From a virus, in the IMG/VR virus record IMGVR_UViG_3300003635_000026, positions 1 through 22,895 of that record: DNA of 22,895 bases; one strand, written 5' to 3'. Both the position numbers and the translations under genes were made by a program. Position 1 is the first letter of the stretch; every line of letters begins with the position of its first letter. The notes under the pieces were generated by a model that was not told where the DNA came from, ran no database searches, and saw only the letters and a program-made list of their open reading frames with translations. Positions 1-7,275 of the stretch are shown here, piece by piece.

Positions 1-747
1 GACCTGCTCTACGACGAGCTTCTCACAGTCCGTGAGCGACTCACTGAGACGCTTCGTGGAGCAGACGACCGTCCACTCCGGGACGCCGAAGAAATGGATC
101 GTGCGGTCACACGCGCCGTCCAACGGCGTCTCGACGACGCGGGAGTGGATGCTCGCTCACGTGATCACTTCGAGGACGCAATCGAGTCCACACTCGACAC
201 CCTCGGACAGGACAACCACACTCCCCGAATGGACGTGGACATGTCGGCCCGTCATCGACAGCGAGCACGGTTCCTGTCGAGCAACATGGCTGACAACTTC
301 GAGAACGCAGCCGACGATCTGCTGGAGTTCGCAACCGTGAACCTGCGTCAAGCAGTACAACACGGCGAGTCTCCGCAGTGGGTGGCCGAGCGTCTCGAAA
401 CGTCACACACGGACCAGAAGCTCCGGAATCGGGCTGAAACGATGGCTCGAACGGAGATCATGTCGGCTGTCAACTCCCTCAAGATGGCCGAGTACGATCG
501 TCACCCCGACATCGTTGGTGTGAAACTAATCAATCCCTGTAACGCCAACACGACACCGCTGTGTGAGAGCATTGCGTGTGACGATCACGCAGAAGCCATG
601 TTCGATGTCGAGGAAACCCTCGGTGAGCAGTTCCAGTCCGAGACACGAGACGCGCTGCTGTTCGACGGCTTCGATCCGCTTCCGACCGTTCCCCCGTTCC
701 ACTTCAACTGCCGGACTGAAATCGTTCCGGTGATCAACAATGAGTAA
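1..747 (+). CDS. Minor head protein, Mu gpF / SPP1 gp7-like (5' end outside window)
   Basis: The frame is open from base 1, so the gene starts upstream; 248 residues are visible, and the ATG at 94 is merely internal. Proteins of this family sit inside the capsid near the portal and assist head assembly or DNA delivery. The C-terminal half shows the family pattern: an Ala-Arg-Thr-Glu motif (MARTEIMSAVNS, codons from about 441), then a Cys-containing stretch (NPCNANTTPLC, IACDDH) and the closing PPFHFNCRTE motif, which resembles the PP-H-x-x-CR ending of Mu F-like proteins. The visible N-terminal part is charged and helical. The stop codon overlaps the next gene by 8 bp, and the next gene's strong ribosome binding site lies inside this one, which suggests translational coupling. 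It could also be the C-terminal part of a portal-MuF fusion; the upstream sequence would decide. Confidence 0.8.
   Translation, partial: DLLYDELLTVRERLTETLRGADDRPLRDAEEMDRAVTRAVQRRLDDAGVDARSRDHFEDAIESTLDTLGQDNHTPRMDVDMSARHRQRARFLSSNMADNFENAADDLLEFATVNLRQAVQHGESPQWVAERLETSHTDQKLRNRAETMARTEIMSAVNSLKMAEYDRHPDIVGVKLINPCNANTTPLCESIACDDHAEAMFDVEETLGEQFQSETRDALLFDGFDPLPTVPPFHFNCRTEIVPVINNE
729..735 (+). promoter_or_regulatory. Strong ribosome binding site GGTGATC
   Basis: GGTGATC lies 4 bases before the ATG at 740 and is complementary to the conserved haloarchaeal 16S rRNA 3' end. It sits inside the last codons of the minor head gene, so it fixes the start of the next gene and implies coupled translation. 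Confidence 0.6.
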
Positions 748-1357
748 GGAAAACCTTCGCATTGCACGAATTTCTGACCGATCAGTCGCATCTCTCCAAG
801 ACTACAGTGAAGGAGACTGGGTCGAATACTCCGAGGGTAACTACGGTGTTATCGTCGGCAAGGTTGATGGCCCAGTCGATTGGCCTACTGAGGAAGACGA
901 GACGGAGCAAGTTGGAGAAGACGGCGAGAACGTCTATATCGTCGCTCGCGCTACTGGTGGTTCCAAACCATTCAGTGCCAGCGAACTGAACAACGCGGAA
1001 CGTGGAGACGTACTCCAAACCGAAGAAGTTCCGGATGAACCCGAAGAAGACCTCGACGACGCTGAGATGGCGATGGTGTACTACACCATCAACGATGCTC
1101 ACGACTACGAGGAGCTTCAACGTGGCAAGGACGAACTTCTGAGTGTTCCCGGCGTTGACGATCCCGGAGTGGGCTTCGATTCGTGGCCCGACTCGTGGGA
1201 GGACGCCGACGAACCTGCCCGTCTGATCGCGCTCGATGCGTGGTCCTCGATGGGTGGCACCTTCACAGGGTGCATGTCTGAGATCGGTTCTCGGCGCATC
1301 TGTGCTGCTTTCAAGGACGAAATGCTTGGCACGGAGCGTTGGAGAAACCGGTTCTGA
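740..1357 (+). CDS. Unknown protein with SH3-like N-terminal segment
   Basis: I do not recognise this 205-residue protein as a named family. Residues about 24-75 (GDWVEYSEGNYGVIVGKV, then a Val/Ile-rich strand) look like a small SH3-type beta barrel. Comparable barrels occur in proteins encoded near phage portals and prohead proteases, and a similar stretch appears in the protease gene of this window. The middle is highly acidic. The C-terminus (SSMGGTFTGCMSEIG, RRICAAFKDEMLGTERW) is a compact segment with two Cys and several aromatic residues. The start is well set: the ATG follows GGTGATC at 729-735, a near-perfect haloarchaeal Shine-Dalgarno match, inside the upstream minor head gene. Position between the minor head protein and protease suggests a head-assembly role, but that is inference. 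Confidence 0.7.
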   Translation: MSKENLRIARISDRSVASLQDYSEGDWVEYSEGNYGVIVGKVDGPVDWPTEEDETEQVGEDGENVYIVARATGGSKPFSASELNNAERGDVLQTEEVPDEPEEDLDDAEMAMVYYTINDAHDYEELQRGKDELLSVPGVDDPGVGFDSWPDSWEDADEPARLIALDAWSSMGGTFTGCMSEIGSRRICAAFKDEMLGTERWRNRF

Positions 1358-1429
1358 GGCTCTCTAACAGCGGTTTGCGGTATGTCGCGGTTGCACAGCA
1401 GCCGACTACCCCCGAGAAGGGTGAATCCT

Positions 1430-1723
1430 ATGTCCGCAGAAGATTTCAGATCCAAATCGACGGTACAGATCAACTACGATGAGTTCGCATCCGACGAAGA
1501 CAAGTTCGTACATGAGGGTCGCTACGTCCCTGACGACATGCTCCCGTTCAACATCGATGATTCGGCGGGAACATGGTTCACGATGGACGGCACTCGGTGC
1601 GAACTTCTCGGTGACCTCGGCGGTCATGCGGTCTACCGTCGTGAACGATCGAAGTCTACCATCCGGACGATGGACTGGGAGGACTTCGTGACAGCGTACG
1701 AGCGCGGACGAATCCAACTCTAA
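1430..1723 (+). CDS. Small protein of unknown function
   Basis: This 97-residue acidic protein is not recognised. It has no signal peptide or membrane segment; it contains a probable beta-rich centre (AGTWFTMDGTRCELLGDLGG, then HAVYRRE) and ends with a short helix (WEDFVTAYERGRIQL). I chose the ATG at 1430 because GGGTGA at 1419-1424, a good haloarchaeal ribosome binding site, lies five bases before it. An in-frame ATG at 1382 would add 16 residues that are Arg/Pro-rich and unlike the acidic rest, so it is less likely. It sits among other small unknown genes between the minor head protein and the protease. A role in head assembly is a guess from position only. Confidence 0.65.
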   Translation: MSAEDFRSKSTVQINYDEFASDEDKFVHEGRYVPDDMLPFNIDDSAGTWFTMDGTRCELLGDLGGHAVYRRERSKSTIRTMDWEDFVTAYERGRIQL

Positions 1724-1766
1724 CAACACACAACAACTATGGCATGCGGATCAGGGTACGGAGACA

Positions 1767-2114
1767 GTGTACTTCCGTGGACACCCACGGTATGACGCAC
1801 TCCGTATCGAGTTCAACTCCGCTAACACAGATTCTACCTCGGCAGATGTCGAGGTAAAGGTCGATTCGAACGATGAAGTGTCTGAGGTCGAGAGCAACGG
1901 ATTTGCGTCAATGGACGCAACCGTTTTCTCTGAGTCAGGCATCGACGCTTCATCTACCGATGAGACTCGTGGAACAGAGGCGATGTCCCGAGTCGTAGCA
2001 GTACAGATTTCAGAAACTGAAGGTACCAACACTGGAGAGTCTGTGGAGGCAACCGTCAAGCTCCACGATGCCAGTGATCCCGCTCAGAACGGCGCTGCGT
2101 TCGCAAACCGCTAA
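1767..2114 (+). CDS. Small beta-rich protein of unknown function, N-terminus uncertain
   Basis: The reading frame encodes 115 residues from a GTG at 1767. It is rich in Ser, Thr, Asp, Glu and Val with alternating beta-strand patterns and only one Arg/Lys cluster near its start (FRGHPRYDALRIEF). I do not recognise the family; a surface or decoration-type protein is possible. The start is doubtful. An ATG at 1739 follows a CA-rich leader just like those before the capsid and sheath genes, but it reads in another frame and stops after 18 codons (MACGSGYGDSVLPWTPTV). A +1 shift between about 1755 and 1767 would join the two into one product. The choice therefore lies between a GTG start, a frameshift, or a one-base sequence error. 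Confidence 0.55.
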   Translation: MYFRGHPRYDALRIEFNSANTDSTSADVEVKVDSNDEVSEVESNGFASMDATVFSESGIDASSTDETRGTEAMSRVVAVQISETEGTNTGESVEATVKLHDASDPAQNGAAFANR

Positions 2115-2124
2115 GTGATCTTCG

Positions 2125-3003
2125 ATGAGTGAAGCAGAGTTCGCCGGTATCGGCACAGCGCACCTCTCCTCGGAACTTGATTCCGATGGTCCCTACACGA
2201 TCAGTGGTGTCGCTCTCGGTGCTGGCGACGTAACCGTCGGTTCCTCCGGGATCAAGAAGCATTGGCCTGCTGAGGAACTCAAGGAAGCTGCTGAAACTCT
2301 CGAAGGTCAGCCTCTGGTAAAGGACCACGAAAACAACACTGACGGACGAGTCGGTACGGTTACCGAAGCGTACTACAAGTCTGGTGTCGGTGTGATGTAC
2401 GAGGCCGAGCTTGCTCCTCACTACGAGGAACTCGCCCAAGACATCGCAGCCGGTATTCAGGAAGTCAGTGCTCGTGCCTACCACGATCCTGTAGACGAGC
2501 TTGAGGAGGACGAGGACACTGGTGCCCTTCGCACCTCGAACGTTGTCTTCGACAACCTCAGCGTCGTCTCACAGGGCGCTGCTCCGTCCAACACCGCCGA
2601 GATCGGTGGACTGGACGTGAGCGGTGCCGTGGCAATGGCACAGGGTCCGTCGGGCGATGCGGTGGCAACCCTCGAACAGGGTGCTCCGCGACCTGACGGA
2701 CACGTGGACGAGTCCGAGAACCGGCTTCATGGGGACCACGAGGAGCGTCCCGATGAGTCCAACATGCCCAAGGAAACTGTCGGCGATACTCCCGAGTGGG
2801 AAGAAGGCGACATGGTCCGATGGCAGGTTGAGCCGGATCTCTTTGGCAAGATCGTCCACGTGGACGACGAGAAGAACGTGGCGATGGTGGAGATCATGGG
2901 TATGGAGTCTGGCGAAATGACTTCGACCGGCTTCACCATCACCGCAGGCTTCTCTGACCGTTCCGGAGTCCAAGGCGGACATGTCTGGACACGGCATGGG
3001 TAA
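2125..3003 (+). CDS. Prohead (capsid maturation) protease
   Basis: This 292-residue protein looks like an HK97/XkdF-type prohead protease, which cleaves scaffold and capsid N-termini in the prohead. The first 160 residues show the usual beta layout: GVALGAGDVTVGSSGIKKHW, then the motif GQPLVKDHENNTDGRVGTV with the candidate catalytic His, and later AGIQEVSARAYHDP plus FDNLSVVSQGAAPSNTAEIG, where the Ser residues expected of this serine protease fold lie. Residues about 225-275 (EEGDMVRWQVEPDLFGKIVH...) form a second, SH3-like domain. The start follows GTGATC at 2115-2120. The last 15 or so residues look unnatural (DRSGVQGGHVWTRHG), while the +1 frame continues with family-like sequence. The true protein therefore probably extends into the following frame, which overlaps this one by 23 bp. 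Confidence 0.78.
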   Translation: MSEAEFAGIGTAHLSSELDSDGPYTISGVALGAGDVTVGSSGIKKHWPAEELKEAAETLEGQPLVKDHENNTDGRVGTVTEAYYKSGVGVMYEAELAPHYEELAQDIAAGIQEVSARAYHDPVDELEEDEDTGALRTSNVVFDNLSVVSQGAAPSNTAEIGGLDVSGAVAMAQGPSGDAVATLEQGAPRPDGHVDESENRLHGDHEERPDESNMPKETVGDTPEWEEGDMVRWQVEPDLFGKIVHVDDEKNVAMVEIMGMESGEMTSTGFTITAGFSDRSGVQGGHVWTRHG

Positions 3004-4123
3004 GGACAAGGACGACGAGGAGGACATGTCTGAGGGCGACGAAGCTGGCGATGTGGCCGAACTCAAGTCGGTTGCAGGCGTCACCTTCGACGGCAAGTCT
3101 GACGGGAAGCTCGACGAGAGTGAGATCCCGAACGACGACTACGAACAGCACTACCTGTTCCCCGACGACACCAAGTCCGACTCGTCCTACCCCGTGGTCG
3201 ATGCAGAGGGCAACCTCCGAGCGGGTAACGTTGCAGCAGCGCACCAACTCGGTGCCCGAGGAGGCGTGAGTGAGGATTCCCTCAAGGAGAAGCTCATGGC
3301 TCTGAACAAGGAGTGGCCCGAGGGAGAACGACCAATCGACATGGAGTCCGATGGTGAGGACTCCGAGGAAAACAGTGCAGCCACCACGGACGATGACGCT
3401 CAGAACGAGCAGAGTACCCTGACTGTTGCTGCACTAAGCGATCATTCACACAACACCAACGATTCAATCATGACAGATACGATCCAGTATGACAACGCGA
3501 CCGAGGATGACATCGAGGAGATGTCCGAGCCGGTCGTAATCGAGCAGGACGACGTGGAGTCTCTCCGAGACAAGGCTGACGAGGCCGACGAGCTTTCGGA
3601 GCGTCTCGACAACCTGAACAGTTCGCTCGACGAACTCGCACAGAATCAGGAAGCACTCGAAGACGTTGACGAGGACCGCCTCGACGAGCTTCGGGAGTAC
3701 GACGAGGCCGTCGTGCTGACCGAGGACGAGCACGAGGAGCTTCAGGGCCTCGTTGACGACATCGGTCAGGTCTTCTCGGAGGAACTCGCAGAGTACTCCG
3801 CATTCGAGGCCGAGGAGCTTCAGGAGCGGTTCACTCCGCTCGAACTCCGCGACAAGGTCGAGTCTCACGACGAGGCGTCCGTTGCCTCCGAACTCGGCGA
3901 GTCCACTGAGGACCCCGAGCCGGAAGGCGGTTCGGCAGACCCCGAGGAGCTTTCGGAGTCCGTCGAGGACGCCGAGACAGAGGCAACTGAGGAGGAACTC
4001 CGTGAGGCTGTTGCGGAGCACCTCGAAGACGGTAAGCTCTACCGTCAGGCAGAGAAGGTTCGTGAGGGAGACATCTCCCTCGACGAGATGGGCCTCGACG
4101 TTGAGAGCGTCGTTGCCGAGTAA
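2981..4123 (+). CDS. Protease C-terminal region plus scaffold protein (overlaps the protease in +1 frame)
   Basis: This reading frame encodes 380 very acidic residues. Residues about 20-110 (AELKSVAGVTFDGKSDGKLD, YLFPDDTKSDSSYPVVDAEG, LRAGNVAAAHQLGARGGV) resemble a domain that I associate with the C-terminal part of phage head proteases rather than with scaffolds. From about residue 164 the protein changes to long Glu/Asp/Leu-rich coiled coil, typical of a capsid scaffold that is lost or cleaved during maturation. The frame overlaps the end of the protease by 23 bp. The ATG at 2981 has only a weak preceding AAGGCGG, so expression may be by coupling or by +1 frameshifting from the protease. 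A Met at 3470 probably gives the free scaffold. The arrangement resembles lambda C/Nu3, where scaffold is nested in the 3' end of the protease gene. Confidence 0.68.
   Translation: MSGHGMGKDKDDEEDMSEGDEAGDVAELKSVAGVTFDGKSDGKLDESEIPNDDYEQHYLFPDDTKSDSSYPVVDAEGNLRAGNVAAAHQLGARGGVSEDSLKEKLMALNKEWPEGERPIDMESDGEDSEENSAATTDDDAQNEQSTLTVAALSDHSHNTNDSIMTDTIQYDNATEDDIEEMSEPVVIEQDDVESLRDKADEADELSERLDNLNSSLDELAQNQEALEDVDEDRLDELREYDEAVVLTEDEHEELQGLVDDIGQVFSEELAEYSAFEAEELQERFTPLELRDKVESHDEASVASELGESTEDPEPEGGSADPEELSESVEDAETEATEEELREAVAEHLEDGKLYRQAEKVREGDISLDEMGLDVESVVAE
3470..4123 (+). CDS. Internally initiated scaffold protein (nested, same frame)
   Basis: An in-frame ATG at 3470 begins a 217-residue product consisting only of the coiled-coil part (MTDTIQYDNATEDDIEEMSE onwards). 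The 40 bases before it are CA-rich and resemble the leaders of neighbouring capsid genes, and the residues they encode (ALSDHSHNTNDSI) look like translated leader rather than protein domain. Heptad-like Leu and Glu run through LRDKADEADELSERLDNLNS, and the C-terminal end (LREAVAEHLEDGKLYRQAEK) carries the basic residues that scaffolds often use to contact capsid protein. This start is inferred from sequence context; lambda Nu3 is the known precedent for a nested scaffold. Confidence 0.5.
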   Translation: MTDTIQYDNATEDDIEEMSEPVVIEQDDVESLRDKADEADELSERLDNLNSSLDELAQNQEALEDVDEDRLDELREYDEAVVLTEDEHEELQGLVDDIGQVFSEELAEYSAFEAEELQERFTPLELRDKVESHDEASVASELGESTEDPEPEGGSADPEELSESVEDAETEATEEELREAVAEHLEDGKLYRQAEKVREGDISLDEMGLDVESVVAE

Positions 4124-4151
4124 ACAGTCAACAACACACTAACATAATACA

Positions 4152-4556
4152 ATGGCACTTCAAGGTGGCGACCGAGAGTTCGGTCACGGCGATCAGGTCA
4201 CTGTCGTGTACGACGAGAATGACAACAACGCAGATGCCGTCGGTGGCGAAGCAGTTGTCGTTACTGGTCGGGCTTCGACAGGCGACCACGTAAACGTTGA
4301 ACTGACAACCGATGGTGGCGAGTCCGACGCGATCCTCGCAGAGGGCGCATCGTCCGGCGATCCCGTGCAGGCGGTTATGCACGGTATCGTGTGGGCACGT
4401 GTCCTCGATTCAGCAGACGTATCTGCTGGCGACACCGTTGGCGAGGGCGCAGCAGGCGTGCTCGACGACGACGAGACGGACTACCGCGTTCTCGAAGGAG
4501 AGGCAGTGGACAGCGAGTCCGGCGAGACGATCGCCCTCATCCGGTACGAGAACTGA
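4152..4556 (+). CDS. Putative capsid decoration (cement) protein
   Basis: This 134-residue acidic protein lies directly before the major capsid protein, the standard place for a decoration protein such as lambda gpD or the DUF2190 group. The sequence is almost entirely short beta strands and Gly turns (GDQVTVVYDENDNNADAVGG, VVVTGRASTGDHVNVELT, GDPVQAVMHGIVWARVLDSA, VSAGDTVGEGAAGVLDD). This matches the compact barrel pattern of cement proteins that sit on capsid three-fold or pseudo-three-fold axes. The ATG follows a CA-rich leader without a Shine-Dalgarno, like that of the capsid gene. The assignment rests on gene order, size and fold pattern; no signature residue proves it. Confidence 0.62.
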   Translation: MALQGGDREFGHGDQVTVVYDENDNNADAVGGEAVVVTGRASTGDHVNVELTTDGGESDAILAEGASSGDPVQAVMHGIVWARVLDSADVSAGDTVGEGAAGVLDDDETDYRVLEGEAVDSESGETIALIRYEN

Positions 4557-4584
4557 GCGGTTCTACAACTAACAAGATAACACA

Positions 4585-5454
4585 ATGACAGACTACGATA
4601 TTTCCGAGATGGACGCTGAGGAACTGGCCGTCAAGGTCGGTGACATCGACGACTTCCGCCTCACGCACCCGATTCTTCGGGACCGCGTCGAGGAGATCAC
4701 GCAGGAAAACCTCGTCTGGCGACAGGCGTTCCGCGACTACCCTGCATCCGACATCAACTCGAACACGGTGCAGTTCCCCGTCCCGGACGACGAGATCGGC
4801 AACCCCGACGTTGTTGCCGAAGGCGCAGAGTTCCCGCGTGAGCAGGAAACGTACAGCAAGAAGTCCCTCACCTTCGACAAGTTCGGTTTCGAGGTTGCAC
4901 TGACCCACGAGGCCGTCGAGGACTCGATGATCGACGTGGTACGCGATCAGGTCGATCGTCAGGCCCGACAGATGTCGGAGGAGATGAACCGTCAGGCGTT
5001 CGAGGTCATCGATGCCAACAACCGTGGCACTGTGGGTGACGCTGACGGGGTCTTCACGTACGACGACGTGCTGGCCGGACGCCAGCCCCTCATGCAGGAC
5101 AACTACGATCCCGATCTCCTGATCGCGGATCTGGACGCAGCGCACGACCTGCTTCAGGACGCCAACTTCCTCGAAGCGAGCGAGATGCAGGGCGAGATGC
5201 GTCGTTCCGGCCAGATCGGTCGGATCGCAGGCTTCGACGTGGTCGAGGCCGACGACGACTTCGACATCACCGGTAACAACAACCCCGGTGCTGTCATGGT
5301 GGACACGGACTTCTACGGATACGAGGGCGAGCGGGAGCCTGTAACGTCCGAGGAGTACCGCGAAGACCGCACGCAGACCGACGTGTACCGTGTGTACACC
5401 CGGATCGGCTGGCTCGCCATCGATCCGAACGCCTGCGTCAAGATCGAGGGCTAA
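4585..5454 (+). CDS. Major capsid protein, HK97 fold
   Basis: At 289 residues this fits a compact HK97-fold capsid subunit without a fused scaffold (delta) domain, agreeing with the separate scaffold upstream. The N-arm is followed by an E-loop-like strand region (SNTVQFPVPDDEIG, then AEGAEFPREQETYSKKSLTF). The long spine helix of the P domain comes next (LTHEAVEDSMIDVVRDQVDR to MSEEMNRQAFEVID). The A domain follows, with the usual order of helix, DLLIADLDAAHDLLQDANFL, GRIAGFDVVEADD, and a final strand pair ending RIGWLAIDPNACVKIEG. Its leader is CA-rich and lacks a Shine-Dalgarno. It lies after the decoration gene by 28 bases and before the head-tail joining genes, the canonical order. About 85 bases after it contain no recognised element. 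Confidence 0.88.
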   Translation: MTDYDISEMDAEELAVKVGDIDDFRLTHPILRDRVEEITQENLVWRQAFRDYPASDINSNTVQFPVPDDEIGNPDVVAEGAEFPREQETYSKKSLTFDKFGFEVALTHEAVEDSMIDVVRDQVDRQARQMSEEMNRQAFEVIDANNRGTVGDADGVFTYDDVLAGRQPLMQDNYDPDLLIADLDAAHDLLQDANFLEASEMQGEMRRSGQIGRIAGFDVVEADDDFDITGNNNPGAVMVDTDFYGYEGEREPVTSEEYREDRTQTDVYRVYTRIGWLAIDPNACVKIEG

Positions 5455-5539
5455 CGCTGTCCTCGCTGTCGGTTCAACACCAACTCCGCTGCGACTGAGT
5501 GGGGCGCACCAGACTGCTCCACCGTCGCGCACATAACAC

Positions 5540-6016
5540 ATGTCCGTCGAAACAGACTACCAACCCAAGTACGTCGAACTGGAGGACGTTCCGCTCTCCG
5601 GACCGGACGAGTATTCGTCTGAGGAGAAGCGGAAGGCCCTGTTCCACGCAGAAGCATCGCTGGAGCTTGACGTGAACAACGGCTCGTCCTTCGACCCCGA
5701 CGAAATCAGCAATTCCCACCGATCTGCTGTCATCAACCTCGCAACACACGTGCTGACGCACGCTGCCGAGGAACCATCCGACGTAACGATCGGTGACATG
5801 CAATCGGGCGGTGGCACGATCACGGAGTACTCCTCTCGATACCTCGACGAGTACCAGCGCATTGTCGAGGGGCTAATCGAGAGTGGATCTGGCGGACACG
5901 GCAACTTCACAGTTGCGGTCAACTCTGGCTTCGGTAGCGACCGAGGTCGGTACGACGACAAGTACGACACAACCGCACCGGACGAGTTCTCCCCGTCTGA
6001 CTACGACGACGAGTAA
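5540..6016 (+). CDS. Head-tail adaptor (HK97 gp6-like)
   Basis: This 158-residue protein, first after the capsid gene, has the helical core expected of the adaptor that docks under the portal: SSEEKRKALFHAEASLELDV, then SHRSAVINLATHVLTHAAEE, a Gly-rich loop (SGGGTITEYS) and a closing helix (YLDEYQRIVEGLIES). The Asp/Gly/Tyr-rich C-terminal tail of about 45 residues is probably disordered. In related phages this ring of twelve connects portal to the head-completion protein. The assignment is from gene order and helix pattern. The start ATG follows a short CA-rich leader (gcgcacataacac). Confidence 0.68.
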   Translation: MSVETDYQPKYVELEDVPLSGPDEYSSEEKRKALFHAEASLELDVNNGSSFDPDEISNSHRSAVINLATHVLTHAAEEPSDVTIGDMQSGGGTITEYSSRYLDEYQRIVEGLIESGSGGHGNFTVAVNSGFGSDRGRYDDKYDTTAPDEFSPSDYDDE

Positions 6017-6018
6017 TC

Positions 6019-6603
6019 ATGTCATGGGGACGAGACTTTAGGGAACTGGCTGATCAACTGGAGGAACTTGCGGAAAAGTTCGAGTCCAGACGACAGCAGC
6101 GAACACCACAGGACCCTGAGACTGGGCAGTTCCGATCACCACAGGGTCGTTTTGACCCGAAGAATCGGATCTCGTCCGGTATCAGCACCGCAATGCGGGA
6201 CGACGTTGTCCCGGACGCGCAACGTGGTGCTCGCCGAACGGTCCCCGAGTCCGATGCGCGAACGATTCGACACGAAAAACAGGCGTGGAACCGACACTTC
6301 CTCGTTTCGACCAGTGATCTGGTCAAGTACCACGAGTTCGGTACAAGCACACGAGCGTCGGACCCATCGAAGGCCACAATCAATGCACCGAGTGGTGGCG
6401 GATACGTGATCCCACGTGAGGGATACGATTCGCTTCCGTTCGGTCCTGATCAGGTTGAAATGATGGACGAACTGGACTTCCAGTTCGTTGTCCACCCCGG
6501 TGTCGAAGGGAAGCACTTCATGCAGAACGCACTGAACCGCAATCTTCACTCTATCGAGGAGGAAGTTGCTGACGAACTCGACGAACTCAATCTCGATCTC
6601 TAA
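6019..6603 (+). CDS. Tail completion / head-tail joining protein, HK97 gp10-like
   Basis: This 194-residue protein starts two bases after the previous stop. Its C-terminal part has the gp10-family signature: a strand with YHEFGTSTRASDPSKATINA, followed by FVVHPGVEGKHFMQNALNRN, which corresponds to the usual HPG-x-x-x-x-F-x-x-AL pattern. A coiled-coil-like helix opens the protein (LADQLEELAEKFESRRQQ). In siphoviruses and myoviruses, proteins of this group complete the neck, joining the head-tail adaptor to the tail tube. The tight spacing to both neighbours indicates a single operon of connector genes. Confidence 0.75.
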   Translation: MSWGRDFRELADQLEELAEKFESRRQQRTPQDPETGQFRSPQGRFDPKNRISSGISTAMRDDVVPDAQRGARRTVPESDARTIRHEKQAWNRHFLVSTSDLVKYHEFGTSTRASDPSKATINAPSGGGYVIPREGYDSLPFGPDQVEMMDELDFQFVVHPGVEGKHFMQNALNRNLHSIEEEVADELDELNLDL

Positions 6604-6606
6604 TAC

Positions 6607-7260
6607 ATGGTTCGACCTGATACCACACTGGAATCGATCGTGACTGCCCTTCGGGAGTCCGGTCGCCTACCAGATTCGACAACGTACTCGATTTACGAAG
6701 TCGATTCTGATGGTGGTCAGGCGAACCTTCGCCCGCCAATCGTTGAGGTAACAACAAACGATGTGGTTAGGTCGTCCCCGCACAATACCGACCTCGTCGG
6801 CTACGCGACAGACGATCAGGGCAACGATATTGGTCGGATCTACGAGTCCAAGTTCGAGATGCCCTTCCAGATCGACGTGTGGACCGCAGAGGGCGGTCAG
6901 TACGACCCACACGAGATCGGCGAGGCAGTCAGGTACGCGCTCTATCAGTACGATGATCAGCAGCGTGGTCAACCACTGCCTGACCCCGATGACCCTACGA
7001 CACGCCTTGATGAAGTCGGTAAGTTCATGATGGGCGACGGTGGGGTCAGGAACGATCTGTCCATGACACCGGCACTTCGTCGGTGGCGACAGACGGGTGA
7101 GGTCTGGTTCCACGAGACGGTCAACACAGCAGTGGAGTATGGTGCGGAGGATTACGTTGCCAACGTTGTAACGCCCTCCGATGGCAATTTCGAAGCAGAC
7201 GGCGTCATCATCGAGTTCGACGCCACGCCGAACACTGAATCGGCAGCAGACAACAACTAA
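6607..7260 (+). CDS. Tail terminator / neck protein candidate
   Basis: This 217-residue protein occupies the position, between the gp10-like gene and the sheath gene, where contractile-tailed phages encode the tail terminator that caps the tube and sheath. The segment YESKFEMPFQIDVWTAEGGQ followed by a helix (DPHEIGEAVRYALYQYDDQQ) fits the alpha/beta layout of terminator proteins. A further strand (TGEVWFHETVNTAVEYGAED) also fits. No diagnostic residue is visible, so the assignment is mainly positional. The C-terminus is Asn/Asp-rich. The gene ends 15 bases before the sheath start. Confidence 0.58.
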   Translation: MVRPDTTLESIVTALRESGRLPDSTTYSIYEVDSDGGQANLRPPIVEVTTNDVVRSSPHNTDLVGYATDDQGNDIGRIYESKFEMPFQIDVWTAEGGQYDPHEIGEAVRYALYQYDDQQRGQPLPDPDDPTTRLDEVGKFMMGDGGVRNDLSMTPALRRWRQTGEVWFHETVNTAVEYGAEDYVANVVTPSDGNFEADGVIIEFDATPNTESAADNN

Positions 7261-7275
7261 CATAACACTACAACA

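Noticed and set aside
4537-5541. A 334-codon - strand frame opposite the capsid gene
   Set aside because: Shadow of the capsid gene; Val/Leu/Arg-rich with no recognisable domain.
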